Below are positions 34,407-43,034 of a stretch of 46,034 nucleotides of DNA, piece by piece. This DNA is from Rhizobiales bacterium UBA3584 (GTDB taxonomy: Bacteria > Pseudomonadota > Alphaproteobacteria > Rhizobiales > Devosiaceae): the NCBI GenBank assembly GCA_002375765.1, contig DFMV01000046.1, positions 750 through 46,783 of the forward strand, read 5' to 3'. Within the stretch, counting starts at the first letter, position 1; each line of letters opens with the position of its first letter. The notes beneath the pieces were generated by a model, which saw nothing but the letters and a program-made list of their open reading frames with translations, did not search any database and was not told the DNA's origin. A program made the position numbers and the translations under genes.

Positions 34407-34943
34407 TTACCGTCTGAACAGAGTGTTTATGGCCTGCTCCAGTGGCCCGTTGGGCAGTGAAAGGCCAAGCCCATGCCGGAACAGCACATAAAGCAGCGTT
34501 GTTACACAGACGCCGACGAGAAAAGTCAGCCAGAGCGGTTTGCGTCCCAGTCCCCGGGCAGCAAGACCAAACAGGGCGCCTGCCCCGATGATGAAACCCG
34601 CCCCCGCGTACAAAAGCGCGATCTTCGCAATCACCGCCGCGACAACCCAGGACACTGCCTGCCAGTTCATCGGCTCCCGTTGCGGGAAGGATTTGCGCAG
34701 GCCCATGACGACTGTCGCGATCCCGAACATGGCGAGACCGGATGCGATGATGTAGGGAAATATCTCTGGGCCGAATTGGGCGTAGGATCGGCGGACGGGA
34801 TAGCTCGATCCATCCCAGGCAATCAGGACCGCAAACAGGAACAGCCCGACCGCAATCGCCAGCCCCCCCATATCGGCCGTCTTGCGCAGGTCTGGAGACC
34901 GGCTTGCGCCGGTCTCCCCCGTATCGGTATCAGGGAAGCTCAC
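34407..34943 (-). CDS. tctB: Tripartite tricarboxylate transporter, small membrane subunit
   Basis: This 178-residue small membrane subunit has four predicted helices (GGLAIAVGLFLFAVLIAWDG, FPYIIASGLAMFGIATVVMG, WVVAAVIAKIALLYAGAGF and KPLWLTFLVGVCVTTLLYVLF). A SYAQFGPEIFPY-like stretch typical of TctB is also present. The start is GTG at 34941-34943, overlapping the tctC stop (GTGA). A downstream ATG (34871) would cut the N-terminal tail but loses the coupling. Members of this family are poorly conserved, and context makes the call firm. Confidence 0.88.
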   Translation of the reverse strand: MSFPDTDTGETGASRSPDLRKTADMGGLAIAVGLFLFAVLIAWDGSSYPVRRSYAQFGPEIFPYIIASGLAMFGIATVVMGLRKSFPQREPMNWQAVSWVVAAVIAKIALLYAGAGFIIGAGALFGLAARGLGRKPLWLTFLVGVCVTTLLYVLFRHGLGLSLPNGPLEQAINTLFRR

Positions 34944-35905
34944 TCGACGATCCCCAGCTCTTCGAGAATCGCTGTGGTAGCCACGATCTCCGCGGCGAGG
35001 TAATCGGCGAAATGGTCGCCGTCCATATAGGTATTGACCCAACCCTTGGTGCGCAGTTCGTCGTTCCAGGCATCCGAATTGGCCATCGTACGGATCGTGG
35101 TCAGAAGTTCCTCCCGCTCATCATCGGTTATACCGGGCGCTGCGGCGATCATGCGCCAGTTCTGGACGTCGATCGGGTAACCCTGTTCTGCGAATGTCGG
35201 AGCATCGGTATACTCCTGGGCTTCCAAGGCCGTGATCCCAATGGCGCGAACCGTGCCGGCATCAAGCTGTCCGGAAAATTCCGAATAGCCCGAAACACCC
35301 ACCGTCACCTGATTGCCGAGAATGGCAGCAAGGGCCTCTCCGCCACCCGAATAGGGGATGTAGTTGATCAGTGCCGGATCGATACCCGCGGCCTTTGCAA
35401 ACATGCCGGCTGCGATGTGATCGACGCCGCCGGCCGAGCCGCCGGCCCAGGTGACCGAACCGGGATCGTCACGGAGCATTTCGGCCAGGTCGTCAGCGTT
35501 CTGAATCTCACTCGCCGCCGGAACGACGACAATGACATACTCACCAGTGAGCCGGGCAAGAGGGGTGATATCTTCAAGACCGACAGGTGATTCATTGGCA
35601 ATCACCGCGCCGACCATCACATAGCCGCCAACGATCGTCGCGGTCGGATCCCCGGCCGATGTGTTGATGAACTGCTGCAGGCCGATGGTCCCCCCAGCAC
35701 CGGCAACATTCTCAACCTGGATGTTGGATACAAGACCCTCGGACTGTAGCGTCGCCTGGATAGTGCGCGCAGTCTGGTCCCAGCCGCCGCCCGGCCCCGC
35801 AGGCGCCATGATCTTGAGACTGTCGAGAGCCAGCGCCGGGCCAGCCATCAACATGGCGGCCAGAGCCGCCGGAGCACCAAGCTTGAAGCTCAGAGAAAAT
35901 TTCAC
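34940..35905 (-). CDS. tctC: Tripartite tricarboxylate transporter, periplasmic binding protein
   Basis: This 321-residue binding protein has a signal peptide (1-26, [18 protein letters not shown]) and the TctC/Bug fold: [56 protein letters not shown], and [17 protein letters not shown]. The start is GTG (35903-35905) with GGAGG 8 nt upstream. It heads the tctCBA operon and diverges from the tctD-like regulator gene, with a 208-bp control region between if the regulator starts at 36114. The ligand is unknown; TctC proteins bind citrate and many other carboxylates. Confidence 0.92.
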   Translation of the reverse strand: MKFSLSFKLGAPAALAAMLMAGPALALDSLKIMAPAGPGGGWDQTARTIQATLQSEGLVSNIQVENVAGAGGTIGLQQFINTSAGDPTATIVGGYVMVGAVIANESPVGLEDITPLARLTGEYVIVVVPAASEIQNADDLAEMLRDDPGSVTWAGGSAGGVDHIAAGMFAKAAGIDPALINYIPYSGGGEALAAILGNQVTVGVSGYSEFSGQLDAGTVRAIGITALEAQEYTDAPTFAEQGYPIDVQNWRMIAAAPGITDDEREELLTTIRTMANSDAWNDELRTKGWVNTYMDGDHFADYLAAEIVATTAILEELGIVE

Positions 35906-36085
35906 GTGTCATCCTCCACATTTGTTTGTTTCCATTGAGGAAACCCGGAGGATGGCCATAAGTAAACCGCTCGGACAGAGCGTCTTTGCTCGTCCGTTCC
36001 TCCCTGTTGCCAATGGTCGAAAAAGCGTCTTTGTGACACTATCGGCCGATGGCAGCTCCTCAAGAGCGACACTAGATCAAACTAG

Positions 36086-36103
36086 CTGTCATCAACCTGT
36101 CAG
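36086..36103 (+). promoter_or_regulatory. Pho-box-like direct repeat before the tctD-like gene
   Basis: CTGTCAT and CTGTCAG are direct repeats separated by four bases (11-bp period), the geometry of OmpR/PhoB-family binding sites and close to the PhoB consensus. The site ends 10 bp before the proposed CTG start and touches the ribosome site (AGGGAGG, 36102-36108). It could be bound by the TctD-like regulator itself. Its position so close to the start is odd for an activator site. Confidence 0.5.
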
Positions 36104-36113
36104 GGAGGCAGAA

Positions 36114-36794
36114 CTGCGAATTCTTGTCATTGAGGACACTGACGATGTTGGTGAGGCCGTCGTGCATGCCTTTGAACGCATGGGGCATGCTGTGGACTGG
36201 GAGAAGTCTCGCCGGGACGCCGAGGACGCGCTGGCTGTCCAGAATTATGCGCTTGTCGTGCTCGACATCAACCTTCCCGACGGGAGCGGGTTCGACCTGC
36301 TGTCGGGACTGCGCAGCCGTGGCTCTACAACGCCCGTTCTTGTGCTGACCGCAAGAGCACTCGTTGATGATCGGGTCGACGCACTCGACACCGGCGCTGA
36401 TGACTATCTTGTCAAGCCGTTCGACTTTCGCGAACTTGAAGCAAGAGCACGTGCGCTAATGCGCAGGCGTCAGGGAAGCGCGGTATCCATTCTGACTGCA
36501 GGCAATCTCGCACTGGATCAGACCACCCGCGCCGTCTCTGTTGCAGGCAGGTCCGTCGAGCTTACGCGCAGAGAGGTTTGCTTGCTCGAGGTCTTGCTGG
36601 GGCATCCCGGCAAGGCATTTTCCAAAAATGAACTGCTCGACCAGCTCTATGGGTTTGAGAACGAGGCGGGCCCCAACGCCATTGAGCTTTACGTCGGAAG
36701 GCTACGGCGCAAACTTGCCGGCGCCAATGTCAAAATTCAGACACTGCGCGGGGTTGGCTACCAGATACTTGACCTTCCGGACGCCCAACCATGA
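36114..36794 (+). CDS. tctD: TctD-like OmpR-family response regulator
   Basis: This 226-residue response regulator has a receiver domain (about 1-115) with acidic pocket IEDTDD, phosphoacceptor D51 in [13 protein letters not shown], Thr in VLTARA, and Lys in YLVKPFDF. An OmpR winged helix follows (about 125-220; [53 protein letters not shown]). The family normally begins M-R-I/L-L-V-I-E-D; here that position is CTG at 36114, with an excellent AGGGAGG 5 nt upstream. An in-frame ATG at 35952 would add 54 poorly structured residues and use up the divergent promoter, so CTG is preferred. Its stop overlaps the kinase ATG (ATGA). Confidence 0.87.
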   Translation: MRILVIEDTDDVGEAVVHAFERMGHAVDWEKSRRDAEDALAVQNYALVVLDINLPDGSGFDLLSGLRSRGSTTPVLVLTARALVDDRVDALDTGADDYLVKPFDFRELEARARALMRRRQGSAVSILTAGNLALDQTTRAVSVAGRSVELTRREVCLLEVLLGHPGKAFSKNELLDQLYGFENEAGPNAIELYVGRLRRKLAGANVKIQTLRGVGYQILDLPDAQP

Positions 36795-38188
36795 TTGAAG
36801 GGGCGCAAACGGTTCGCCGCCGGTTTTCTCTTTTCTGGCGGCTGAGCGGTGCGATCGCGCTTGTGCTTCTGGCAGGCGCCGGAGCGCTGACCTATGCGGC
36901 CTATTCCTATGCCGGGGCAGCCGCCGACAAGGCCTATGACCGGCTGCTCATAGGCGCCGCCCGCCAGATTGCCGATACTGTAAGCGCAGAGGGTGGCGCC
37001 ATATCCGTCGACGTTCCGCTTTCCGCGCTCGAAACGCTTTCGATTTCCCGCACCGACAGGGTCTATTATCAGGTTGCAGCTCCCGATGGAGCGCTTATCA
37101 CAGGGTACGAAGACCTCCCTGTTTCTCACGGTGACATCACCCCGGGCGATGAAGCCCACGCCACGGACGCAGGGTTTCTTGGCCGTGATATCCGGCTGGC
37201 CTCTGTGTGGCGCTATATTTCCGAACAGGGCGCAACCGGATGGGTTCGCGTGTCGGTGGCACAAACACGCGAAGCACGGAACGCGCTGACACTGGAACTA
37301 ACGCTGGGCGCCCTGCTGCCCGTCCTCGCGATGAGCCTGTTGGCCCTGATCGTGCTTATGGCCGCAGTCAAGGCCGGGCTCAATCCGCTGCGGCGCCTCG
37401 AACGTGCGCTCCAGAACCGCGACCCGAACGATTTGACGCCGCTCGACGTGGAAGCGCCGGTCGAAGTCGATGCGCTGGTCGACGCGATCAACCGGTTCAT
37501 GGGCAGGCTGTCACATCGTCTCGATGCCATGCAACGCTATATTGAGACAGCGGCACACCAGCTCAGAACCCCGCTGACCGGCATCGCCGCCCAGATCGAA
37601 CTCCTTGACCGGGCACGCGATGATCATGCGCGCACCGCTGCCGCCGCGCGATTGCGCAAACGGACCTCCGAGGCTGGACGACTGGCTAACCAGCTCCTCA
37701 GCCACGCGACCGTTATCCATCGCGCCGAGGTCGTGAAGGCCGAACCAATAGATCTGCGTCAGGTCGTGCACTATTCCAACGCCGATGCGGCGCTCGACCT
37801 CGCAGGGCGGGACCTGACAGTGAAATTGAATGTACCCAAAGATGCCGTCATCGTGCTCGGCGATCTGGTTGCCCTGCGCGAGGCGCTGCGCAATCTCGTC
37901 GAGAACGCGATAAAGCACGGTGCTGTTGGCCGCATTTCCATATGTGTCGCAAACACTGAGGAAGGGCCTACGCTTGCGGTTTATGACGATGGTCCCGGCA
38001 TCGCACCCGACGATTGGGATCGCCTGCTTGAACGATTTGTTACAGGCGCAGGAGGAGGAACGGGGCTGGGGCTCGCAATTGTTGCAGATGTTGCGCGGGC
38101 CCACAAAGCGCGTCTCCTTTTGCGGAACGCCGAAAACGGCGATTTCGGAATTTTATTGGTGTTTCCCAGGAAAGATGACCGGCGATGA
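36791..38188 (+). CDS. tctE: TctE-like sensor histidine kinase
   Basis: This is a 465-residue membrane histidine kinase. Order: helix 1 (about 17-38), a periplasmic domain of the 2CSK-N kind (about 40-165), helix 2 (about 170-195), a HAMP region, the phosphoacceptor box with His at about residue 256 ([18 protein letters not shown]), then the ATP domain with N-box [16 protein letters not shown]1 [10 protein letters not shown] and G2 GTGLGLAI. The H-Q instead of H-E after the histidine is usual in TctE. It is coupled by ATGA on both sides, to the regulator and to the binding protein, so all three are made together. Confidence 0.89.
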   Translation: MIEGAQTVRRRFSLFWRLSGAIALVLLAGAGALTYAAYSYAGAAADKAYDRLLIGAARQIADTVSAEGGAISVDVPLSALETLSISRTDRVYYQVAAPDGALITGYEDLPVSHGDITPGDEAHATDAGFLGRDIRLASVWRYISEQGATGWVRVSVAQTREARNALTLELTLGALLPVLAMSLLALIVLMAAVKAGLNPLRRLERALQNRDPNDLTPLDVEAPVEVDALVDAINRFMGRLSHRLDAMQRYIETAAHQLRTPLTGIAAQIELLDRARDDHARTAAAARLRKRTSEAGRLANQLLSHATVIHRAEVVKAEPIDLRQVVHYSNADAALDLAGRDLTVKLNVPKDAVIVLGDLVALREALRNLVENAIKHGAVGRISICVANTEEGPTLAVYDDGPGIAPDDWDRLLERFVTGAGGGTGLGLAIVADVARAHKARLLLRNAENGDFGILLVFPRKDDRR

Positions 38189-39282
38189 GATGGCTATTGT
38201 TGAGCGCGATGTTCGCGAGTTTCGTCGCGCCGCTAGAGGCCCGCGAGGAATATCATTTCCCTGCCCCTGCTGGCCAGACTGAAACGCTCGTCATAGAGGC
38301 ATCCGCCGATATTGCCGCGATCGAACCGCTCATTCGCGATTTCCAACGCATTGAGCCGAATATCACGATCGAATACGCGGATTCGCTGACCAATGACGTC
38401 TTTGCGGCAGCAATGGAGGCCTGCTCCGCAGGAAGGGGCTTTGCCGATATCGTCATATCATCATCGGTCGATCACATCGCGCGTCTGACCAACGACGGAT
38501 GCGCGCAGCATCACGAATCCGCCCTCACGGCCAATATGCCGGGCTGGGCAAATCTGCGAAATGAGGCCTTCGGATTTTCCTTTGAACCGGCCGTTATTGT
38601 TTACAATTCCAGTCTGGTGCCATCCGAAGATATCCCGCTGACCCGAAACGCCCTTGTCGAGTTGTTGCGCAACAAGCCTGGCACCTATGATGGTAAGGTC
38701 GGCACCTATGACATTACCCTGTCGGGTATCGGTTATCTCTTTGCTTTTTTCGACTCCCAGCAATCGAGCCTGTTCGGGCGGCTACTGGAAGGTTTTGGAC
38801 GCGCTCGCGCCGTTCTTGAGCCTACGACCGGCGGCATCCTGGACCGCATCGAAACCGGCGAACTGTTGATCGGGTACAATCTACTTGGGTCCTACGCCTA
38901 CGGACGCAAGAGGGACGGAGCGCCCATCGGGATCGTCCTGCCCCACGACTTCACAATCGTGCTCTCGCGCGCCGCGCTCATTCCACCCCATGCCGCAAAT
39001 CGCGATGCCGCAGGGCGCTTCATTGATTACCTGCTCAGCTCTCGAGGTCAGGGCGTCGCCGCGGAATCCTCATTCTTTTTCGGCTTCGACCGACCGCCAC
39101 CCGCGGGCGTAATTGCCGCCGACCAATCTGGCGGAGCAACATTTTACAGACCAATAAACCTCAGCCCGGCCCTGCTGGTCACGCTCGATCAAGCCAAACG
39201 TGCTCGATTTCTGGCCGAATGGAACGACGCCATGCATGGCGGTGCGACCGCCGAGGCCCCGACTGCTCGGACAGCACCTTAA
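38185..39282 (+). CDS. Periplasmic solute-binding protein, third gene of the tctDE operon
   Basis: This 365-residue extracellular solute-binding protein (family 1/iron-binding-like) has a signal peptide (residues 1-19, WLLLSAMFASFVAPLEA). ETLVIEASADIAAIEPLIRDF, FADIVISSSVDHIARL, and DRIETGELLIGYNLLGSYA give the two-lobed periplasmic-binding pattern. No ABC permease or ATPase lies near it. The start overlaps the kinase stop (ATGA). Such proteins accompany TctDE systems in several proteobacteria and may act as a ligand receptor that signals through TctE rather than for transport; this is inference. Confidence 0.83.
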   Translation: MRWLLLSAMFASFVAPLEAREEYHFPAPAGQTETLVIEASADIAAIEPLIRDFQRIEPNITIEYADSLTNDVFAAAMEACSAGRGFADIVISSSVDHIARLTNDGCAQHHESALTANMPGWANLRNEAFGFSFEPAVIVYNSSLVPSEDIPLTRNALVELLRNKPGTYDGKVGTYDITLSGIGYLFAFFDSQQSSLFGRLLEGFGRARAVLEPTTGGILDRIETGELLIGYNLLGSYAYGRKRDGAPIGIVLPHDFTIVLSRAALIPPHAANRDAAGRFIDYLLSSRGQGVAAESSFFFGFDRPPPAGVIAADQSGGATFYRPINLSPALLVTLDQAKRARFLAEWNDAMHGGATAEAPTARTAP

Positions 39283-39316
39283 GAGTAAGACGACAAGCAG
39301 CTGCTGTTATGACACT

Positions 39317-39336
39317 ACCGCCACCGAGGTGACGGT
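39317..39336. other. Imperfect inverted repeat after the tctDE-binding-protein operon
   Basis: ACCGcCACC and GGTGaCGGT face each other with a 2-bp centre and one mismatch, followed by TTTGG. It lies 34 bp past the operon's last stop and could be a weak terminator or a protein site. The short centre makes a simple hairpin strained. Confidence 0.3.
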
Positions 39337-39399
39337 TTGGACCAGCAAAGTTAGGTGATCAATTCTATTGAAGTGGCAGCTTGTACGGCGGCACAAAAC

Positions 39400-39438
39400 A
39401 AAACCCCCGCTGACCGATGGCTCCAAGCGAGGGTTTTT
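39400..39438. terminator. Bidirectional Rho-independent terminator
   Basis: AAAACCCCCGCT (39400-39411) pairs with AGCGAGGGTTTT (39426-39437) with one G-T pair and a 14-base loop, and A/T runs flank both sides. On the minus strand it lies 6 bp beyond the tRNA and ends its transcript; on the plus strand it can end the tctDE-binding-protein operon. Confidence 0.85.
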
Positions 39439-39442
39439 GTTT

Positions 39443-39520
<78 letters not shown>

Positions 39521-39759
39521 CCAATGATGTCCATCACGTGTGCGGTGCGCCGGGCGAACCGCTTGGACGCCGCTTATATAGGGGCGCAAATTGCGTTTGC
39601 ATACCCCTTGTGATCGCTTAGACGACATTTTTTTGACAGGTGCCGGCCACAGCCCGCTCATCCCCCAGATTGCACTTTCGCTCCGGTCCGGTTACACATG
39701 GGTCAGAGGTTCTGTCCCTTCCGTTTCTTTGCAATTTTCAAGCACTTTGGGTTTTCCAC

Positions 39760-40797
39760 ATGCAACAGCGCACGCTCGGCCGCACCGGCATTTCCGTGAG
39801 CCGGATTTGTCTCGGCACCATGACCTGGGGCGAACAGAACACCGAGGCCGAAGGCCATGCGCAGATGGACTATGCGCTCGATAACGGCGTCAATTTCCTC
39901 GACACCGCCGAGCTTTATTCCACTCCTGGCCGCGCCGAAACTCAGGGTTCGACCGAAACCATCATCGGCAACTGGTTTGCCGCCAATGGCCGCCGCGCCG
40001 ATTGGGTGGTCGCCAGCAAGATTACCGGCCCCGGCCATGAATGGATTCGGAACGGACGTCCCATAGACGGCAAGGAAATCGTCCTCGCCCTGGACGCCAG
40101 CCTAAAGCGCCTCAGGACCGATTACATCGACCTTTATCAGCTCCACTGGCCCAACCGGAACCACTACAATTTCTCCAAATCATGGACCTTCGATCCCTAT
40201 GGCCAAGACCCTCGTGTCGTAAGGGACAACATGGCTGAGGTGCTCGAAGCCCTCGATGCCCAGGTCAAGGCCGGTAAGATTCGCGCCATCGGCCTCTCCA
40301 ACGAAACGAGCTGGGGCACGTCCGAATATCTCAAAATTGCCGAGGCTCACAGCCTGCCGCGGGTGGCGACCATCCAGAACGAGTACAATCTCCTCCGCCG
40401 CCATTTCGACCACGACCTCGCCGAAGTCTGCGCCTTTGAGGATATCGACCTGCTGGCCTACTCTCCGCTCGCGGCCGGGCTGCTCAGCGGCAAATATAAT
40501 GATGGCAAAATGCCCGAAGGTACACGCGGCGCGCTCGGCGCCATGTGGCGACTCAATCCCCGATCCGAGGCTGCCACAAAGGCCTATATCGAGCTGGCGC
40601 AACAGCACAGCCTCGATCCCTGCCAGATGGCAATCGCCTGGTGTCTGACCCGCCCCTTCATAGGCTCGGTTATTATCGGCGCCACGTCCATGCAACAACT
40701 CAAGACCGATATCGACGCCCACTATCTGACCTTGTCGTCCGACGTGCTGGCCGGCATCGAAGGCCTCCATCGCCAGTATCCCAGCACGGTCGGCTGA
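39760..40797 (+). CDS. Aldo/keto reductase (Tas/YajO-like)
   Basis: This 345-residue NADPH-dependent oxidoreductase of the AKR fold starts MQQRTLGRTGISVSRICLGT. Catalytic residues are visible: Asp and Tyr in NFLDTAELYSTPGR, Lys in VVASKITGPG, and His in DLYQLHWPN. The cofactor segments VATIQNEYNLL, YSPLAAGLLSGKY and SVIIGATSMQQL complete the pattern; the long insertion after LHWPN is typical of the Tas group. The ATG at 39760 begins the conserved core. The upstream 239 bp hold the tRNA promoter and no gene. The substrate is unknown. Confidence 0.9.
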   Translation: MQQRTLGRTGISVSRICLGTMTWGEQNTEAEGHAQMDYALDNGVNFLDTAELYSTPGRAETQGSTETIIGNWFAANGRRADWVVASKITGPGHEWIRNGRPIDGKEIVLALDASLKRLRTDYIDLYQLHWPNRNHYNFSKSWTFDPYGQDPRVVRDNMAEVLEALDAQVKAGKIRAIGLSNETSWGTSEYLKIAEAHSLPRVATIQNEYNLLRRHFDHDLAEVCAFEDIDLLAYSPLAAGLLSGKYNDGKMPEGTRGALGAMWRLNPRSEAATKAYIELAQQHSLDPCQMAIAWCLTRPFIGSVIIGATSMQQLKTDIDAHYLTLSSDVLAGIEGLHRQYPSTVG

Positions 40798-40864
40798 GCG
40801 GACACATGCGGCCACCGGCGTCGCCTTGCAAGTGGCGTCCGTGCATGCTACGACTGAGTGACAA

Positions 40865-40882
40865 AATTCGTCATAGCGAATT
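40865..40882. promoter_or_regulatory. Likely TetR operator at its own start
   Basis: A perfect inverted repeat AATTCG-tcatag-CGAATT ends 3 bp before the TetR ATG, in a gap of 88 bp after the aldo/keto reductase. A second, overlapping repeat TGAC..GTCA lies at 40858-40872. A site here would block both promoter and ribosome access, consistent with autorepression of the efflux operon. Confidence 0.52.
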
Positions 40883-40885
40883 ATC

Positions 40886-41494
40886 ATGCCTCGTCACTTC
40901 ACGGCCGCCGATAACGAACTGATCCGGTCCCAGCTTCTCGCTGCCGGCCTTGCGCATTTCACCCAATATGGTCTACGCGGCATGCGCGTCGATGATGTCT
41001 GCAGGGACGTCGGAGTCGCCAAAGGCACCTTCTATAAATTCTTCGAGCATAAGGAGGCACTGTTTCTGGCCATCGCCGATCAGCGCGACCAGATGCACAA
41101 GGCCGAAACCCTCGCCTTCTTTGCCCAATGCGATGGCCCTGTCACCGACCGCGCGGGCCGGTTCTTCGATCTGCTGGTCGAAAAGCTCAGATCCGATCCC
41201 CTAGTCGCCATCGCCTCCGTCCCAGACGATTTTGCAGCGCTGCTGCGTAAAATGCCCCCCGAGCGCATGGCCCATGAGGAGGAAAAGGACCTCCTCTTCA
41301 TCCAGGAATTCTGTGACGGGCTCCGATCCAAGAGTCTGATCGGACCGGTCGATCCGCACGATATCGCTGCCATCCTAACCCTTCTCGTCAGCCTGGTTCT
41401 GCAACAAGACCTTTTCAGCGCCAGCCAGTTTTCAGCCAGCTGCGCGCTGTTACGCGAGATGTTCGTCCAGAAATTGACGGCCACCGCGCCATGA
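40886..41494 (+). CDS. TetR-family repressor of an ABC efflux operon
   Basis: This 202-residue TetR-type regulator has the N-terminal three-helix DNA-binding domain (about 10-60; LLAAGLAHFTQYGLRGMRVDDVC, DVGVAKGTFYKFFEHKEALFL). The all-helical ligand domain (65-200) ends with hydrophobic helices (DIAAILTLLVSLVLQQDLF) that would dimerise. No ribosome site is visible before the ATG, which sits directly behind a palindrome. Its stop overlaps the ATPase ATG (ATGA), so it is the first gene of a four-gene operon that it presumably represses until a drug-like inducer binds. Confidence 0.88.
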   Translation: MPRHFTAADNELIRSQLLAAGLAHFTQYGLRGMRVDDVCRDVGVAKGTFYKFFEHKEALFLAIADQRDQMHKAETLAFFAQCDGPVTDRAGRFFDLLVEKLRSDPLVAIASVPDDFAALLRKMPPERMAHEEEKDLLFIQEFCDGLRSKSLIGPVDPHDIAAILTLLVSLVLQQDLFSASQFSASCALLREMFVQKLTATAP

Positions 41495-42342
41495 TCTCGG
41501 TTTCGGGGCTCACCTTCAGCTATAAGGGCGCGCCGGGCCCGGCCCTCAACGGCGTCTCCCTTACGGTCCCCGAAGCCTCGGTCTATGGCCTTTTGGGACC
41601 GTCGGGCTCTGGCAAGTCGACCACCCAGAAAATCCTCATGGGCCTGCTGGTGGGCTTTGGCGGCACAGCAACGGTTTTCGGCGAAGCGCCCGCTCATTCG
41701 GGGCGTAGTTTTTACGAACGCATCGGCGTGAGCTTTGAATTGCCGGCGCTATATGGCCGGCTCACCGCGCGCGAGAACCTCGCTCTTTTCGCAGCGCTTT
41801 TTGCCGATGCACCGCTGTCACCAGATACGGTTCTCGATATGGTCGATCTGCGCGATGCCGCCGATCAAAGGATCGAGACCTTTTCCAAGGGTATGAAGAT
41901 GCGGCTCAATCTCGCCCGTGCCCTGCTCAACGATCCCCCGTTGCTGTTTCTGGACGAGCCAACCACCGGGCAGGACCCTGCCCGCGCCCGCACCACGCGC
42001 CATCTCATTGCCCGACTCCGCGACCGCGGCAAGACGGTGTTTCTCACCACCCACAACATGAGCGAAGCCGCCGAAATCTGCGATACCGTCGGCTTTCTTG
42101 TCGATGGCCGCATAGCCTTGGAAGGCCGCCCCGCAGAACTTATGGCGCAGTTTGGAAAGCCCGAGCTTGTGGCCACCGCCCGTCGCAATGGCGCACTGAC
42201 AACCGAGCATTTCGCCATGGAGGGGCTGGCAGGCAATGCCGCCTTCCAAGACCTGTTGCAAACCGGTGATATCGTTTCGCTCCACACGCGCGAAGCCAGC
42301 CTTGACGATATTTTTGTTGCCGTAGCCGGCGGCGGCAAATGA
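41491..42342 (+). CDS. ABC-2 type exporter, ATPase
   Basis: This 283-residue ATPase is of the drug/lipid-export (DrrA-like) group. Walker A is GLLGPSGSGKSTT. The signature motif reads ETFSKGMKMRLNLARALL (FSKGM in place of LSGGQ, common in this group). Walker B is LLFLDEPTTGQDP and the H-loop TTHNMSEAAEIC. A C-terminal extension (about 225-283) is present, as in DrrA-type proteins. It is coupled by ATGA at both ends, to the TetR gene and to permease 1. Confidence 0.9.
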   Translation: MISVSGLTFSYKGAPGPALNGVSLTVPEASVYGLLGPSGSGKSTTQKILMGLLVGFGGTATVFGEAPAHSGRSFYERIGVSFELPALYGRLTARENLALFAALFADAPLSPDTVLDMVDLRDAADQRIETFSKGMKMRLNLARALLNDPPLLFLDEPTTGQDPARARTTRHLIARLRDRGKTVFLTTHNMSEAAEICDTVGFLVDGRIALEGRPAELMAQFGKPELVATARRNGALTTEHFAMEGLAGNAAFQDLLQTGDIVSLHTREASLDDIFVAVAGGGK

Positions 42343-43034
42343 GTGCGCTCCGTGCCCTTTTGGTCCACGATCTGCGGCTGCAATACCGTTACGGCATTCA
42401 CGCCGCATACGGCACGGTCATCGCGCTCTACGCCGCGCTCCTCTTTTTCGCCGGCCCATACCTGCCCGCCTGGGTGCTGGCGTTGGTAATCTTTTCCGAT
42501 CCTTCAGCGCTGGGCTTTTTCTTCCTTGGCGGACTCATGCTGCTGGAAAAGGGCGAAGGGATCCGTGCCGCGCTGGCCATCTCCCCAGTCTCTGCTCGCA
42601 CCTATCTGCTGGCCAAAACCATAACACTCACCGCATTGGCGCTGGCCGCGGTCATCGTTCTTACGCTGGCAAAATCGGGGTCCGTGAATTGGCCGCTGCT
42701 TGTGACCGGCGTCACCCTCACCTCTATGTTTTACATTGGAATCGGTGTGCCCATCGCCCTGCGCTTCAACTCCGTCAACGCCTACCTCCTCGGCTCGGCA
42801 CTGTTTCTGGCCCCGGCGCTTGCCCCCTCGGGACTGGCGCTTCTCGATCCCCTGCCTGCAGTCCTGCTCGTTTTCCCTCCCGTGGCACAGTTCCTGTTGA
42901 TCCTCGCAGCCCTGGGCCATGGCAGTGCCACTGGCCCTAACCTGGGGCTCGCGCTCGCTTCCGCCGCGCTCGCAGCCACCGCCGCGCTCTATTACGCCCA
43001 CCGCGCCCTCGAAACCGAATTGGGCAGAAAATGA
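42339..43034 (+). CDS. ABC-2 type exporter, permease 1 (fluoroquinolone-exporter-like)
   Basis: This 231-residue membrane protein has about six helices: YGTVIALYAALLFFAGPYLPAWV, LGFFFLGGLMLLEKGEGIR, TYLLAKTITLTALALAAVIVL, and others. The EKGEG..AL..SP motif and order resemble the permeases of the mycobacterial fluoroquinolone exporter Rv2686c-Rv2688c. The substrate here is unproven. The ATG overlaps the ATPase stop by 4 bp, and the gene overlaps permease 2 in the same way. Confidence 0.8.
   Translation: MSALRALLVHDLRLQYRYGIHAAYGTVIALYAALLFFAGPYLPAWVLALVIFSDPSALGFFFLGGLMLLEKGEGIRAALAISPVSARTYLLAKTITLTALALAAVIVLTLAKSGSVNWPLLVTGVTLTSMFYIGIGVPIALRFNSVNAYLLGSALFLAPALAPSGLALLDPLPAVLLVFPPVAQFLLILAALGHGSATGPNLGLALASAALAATAALYYAHRALETELGRK

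Noticed and set aside
35952..36113. N-terminal extension of the response regulator from ATG 35952
   Set aside because: It would add 54 residues with no domain, has a ribosome site only one base away, and would use most of the divergent promoter of tctC.
39591..39759. Extending the aldo/keto reductase upstream to 39640
   Set aside because: The added residues do not resemble the family, whose conserved start (Q-R-x-L-G-R-T-G) begins at 39760; the upstream DNA holds the tRNA promoter.
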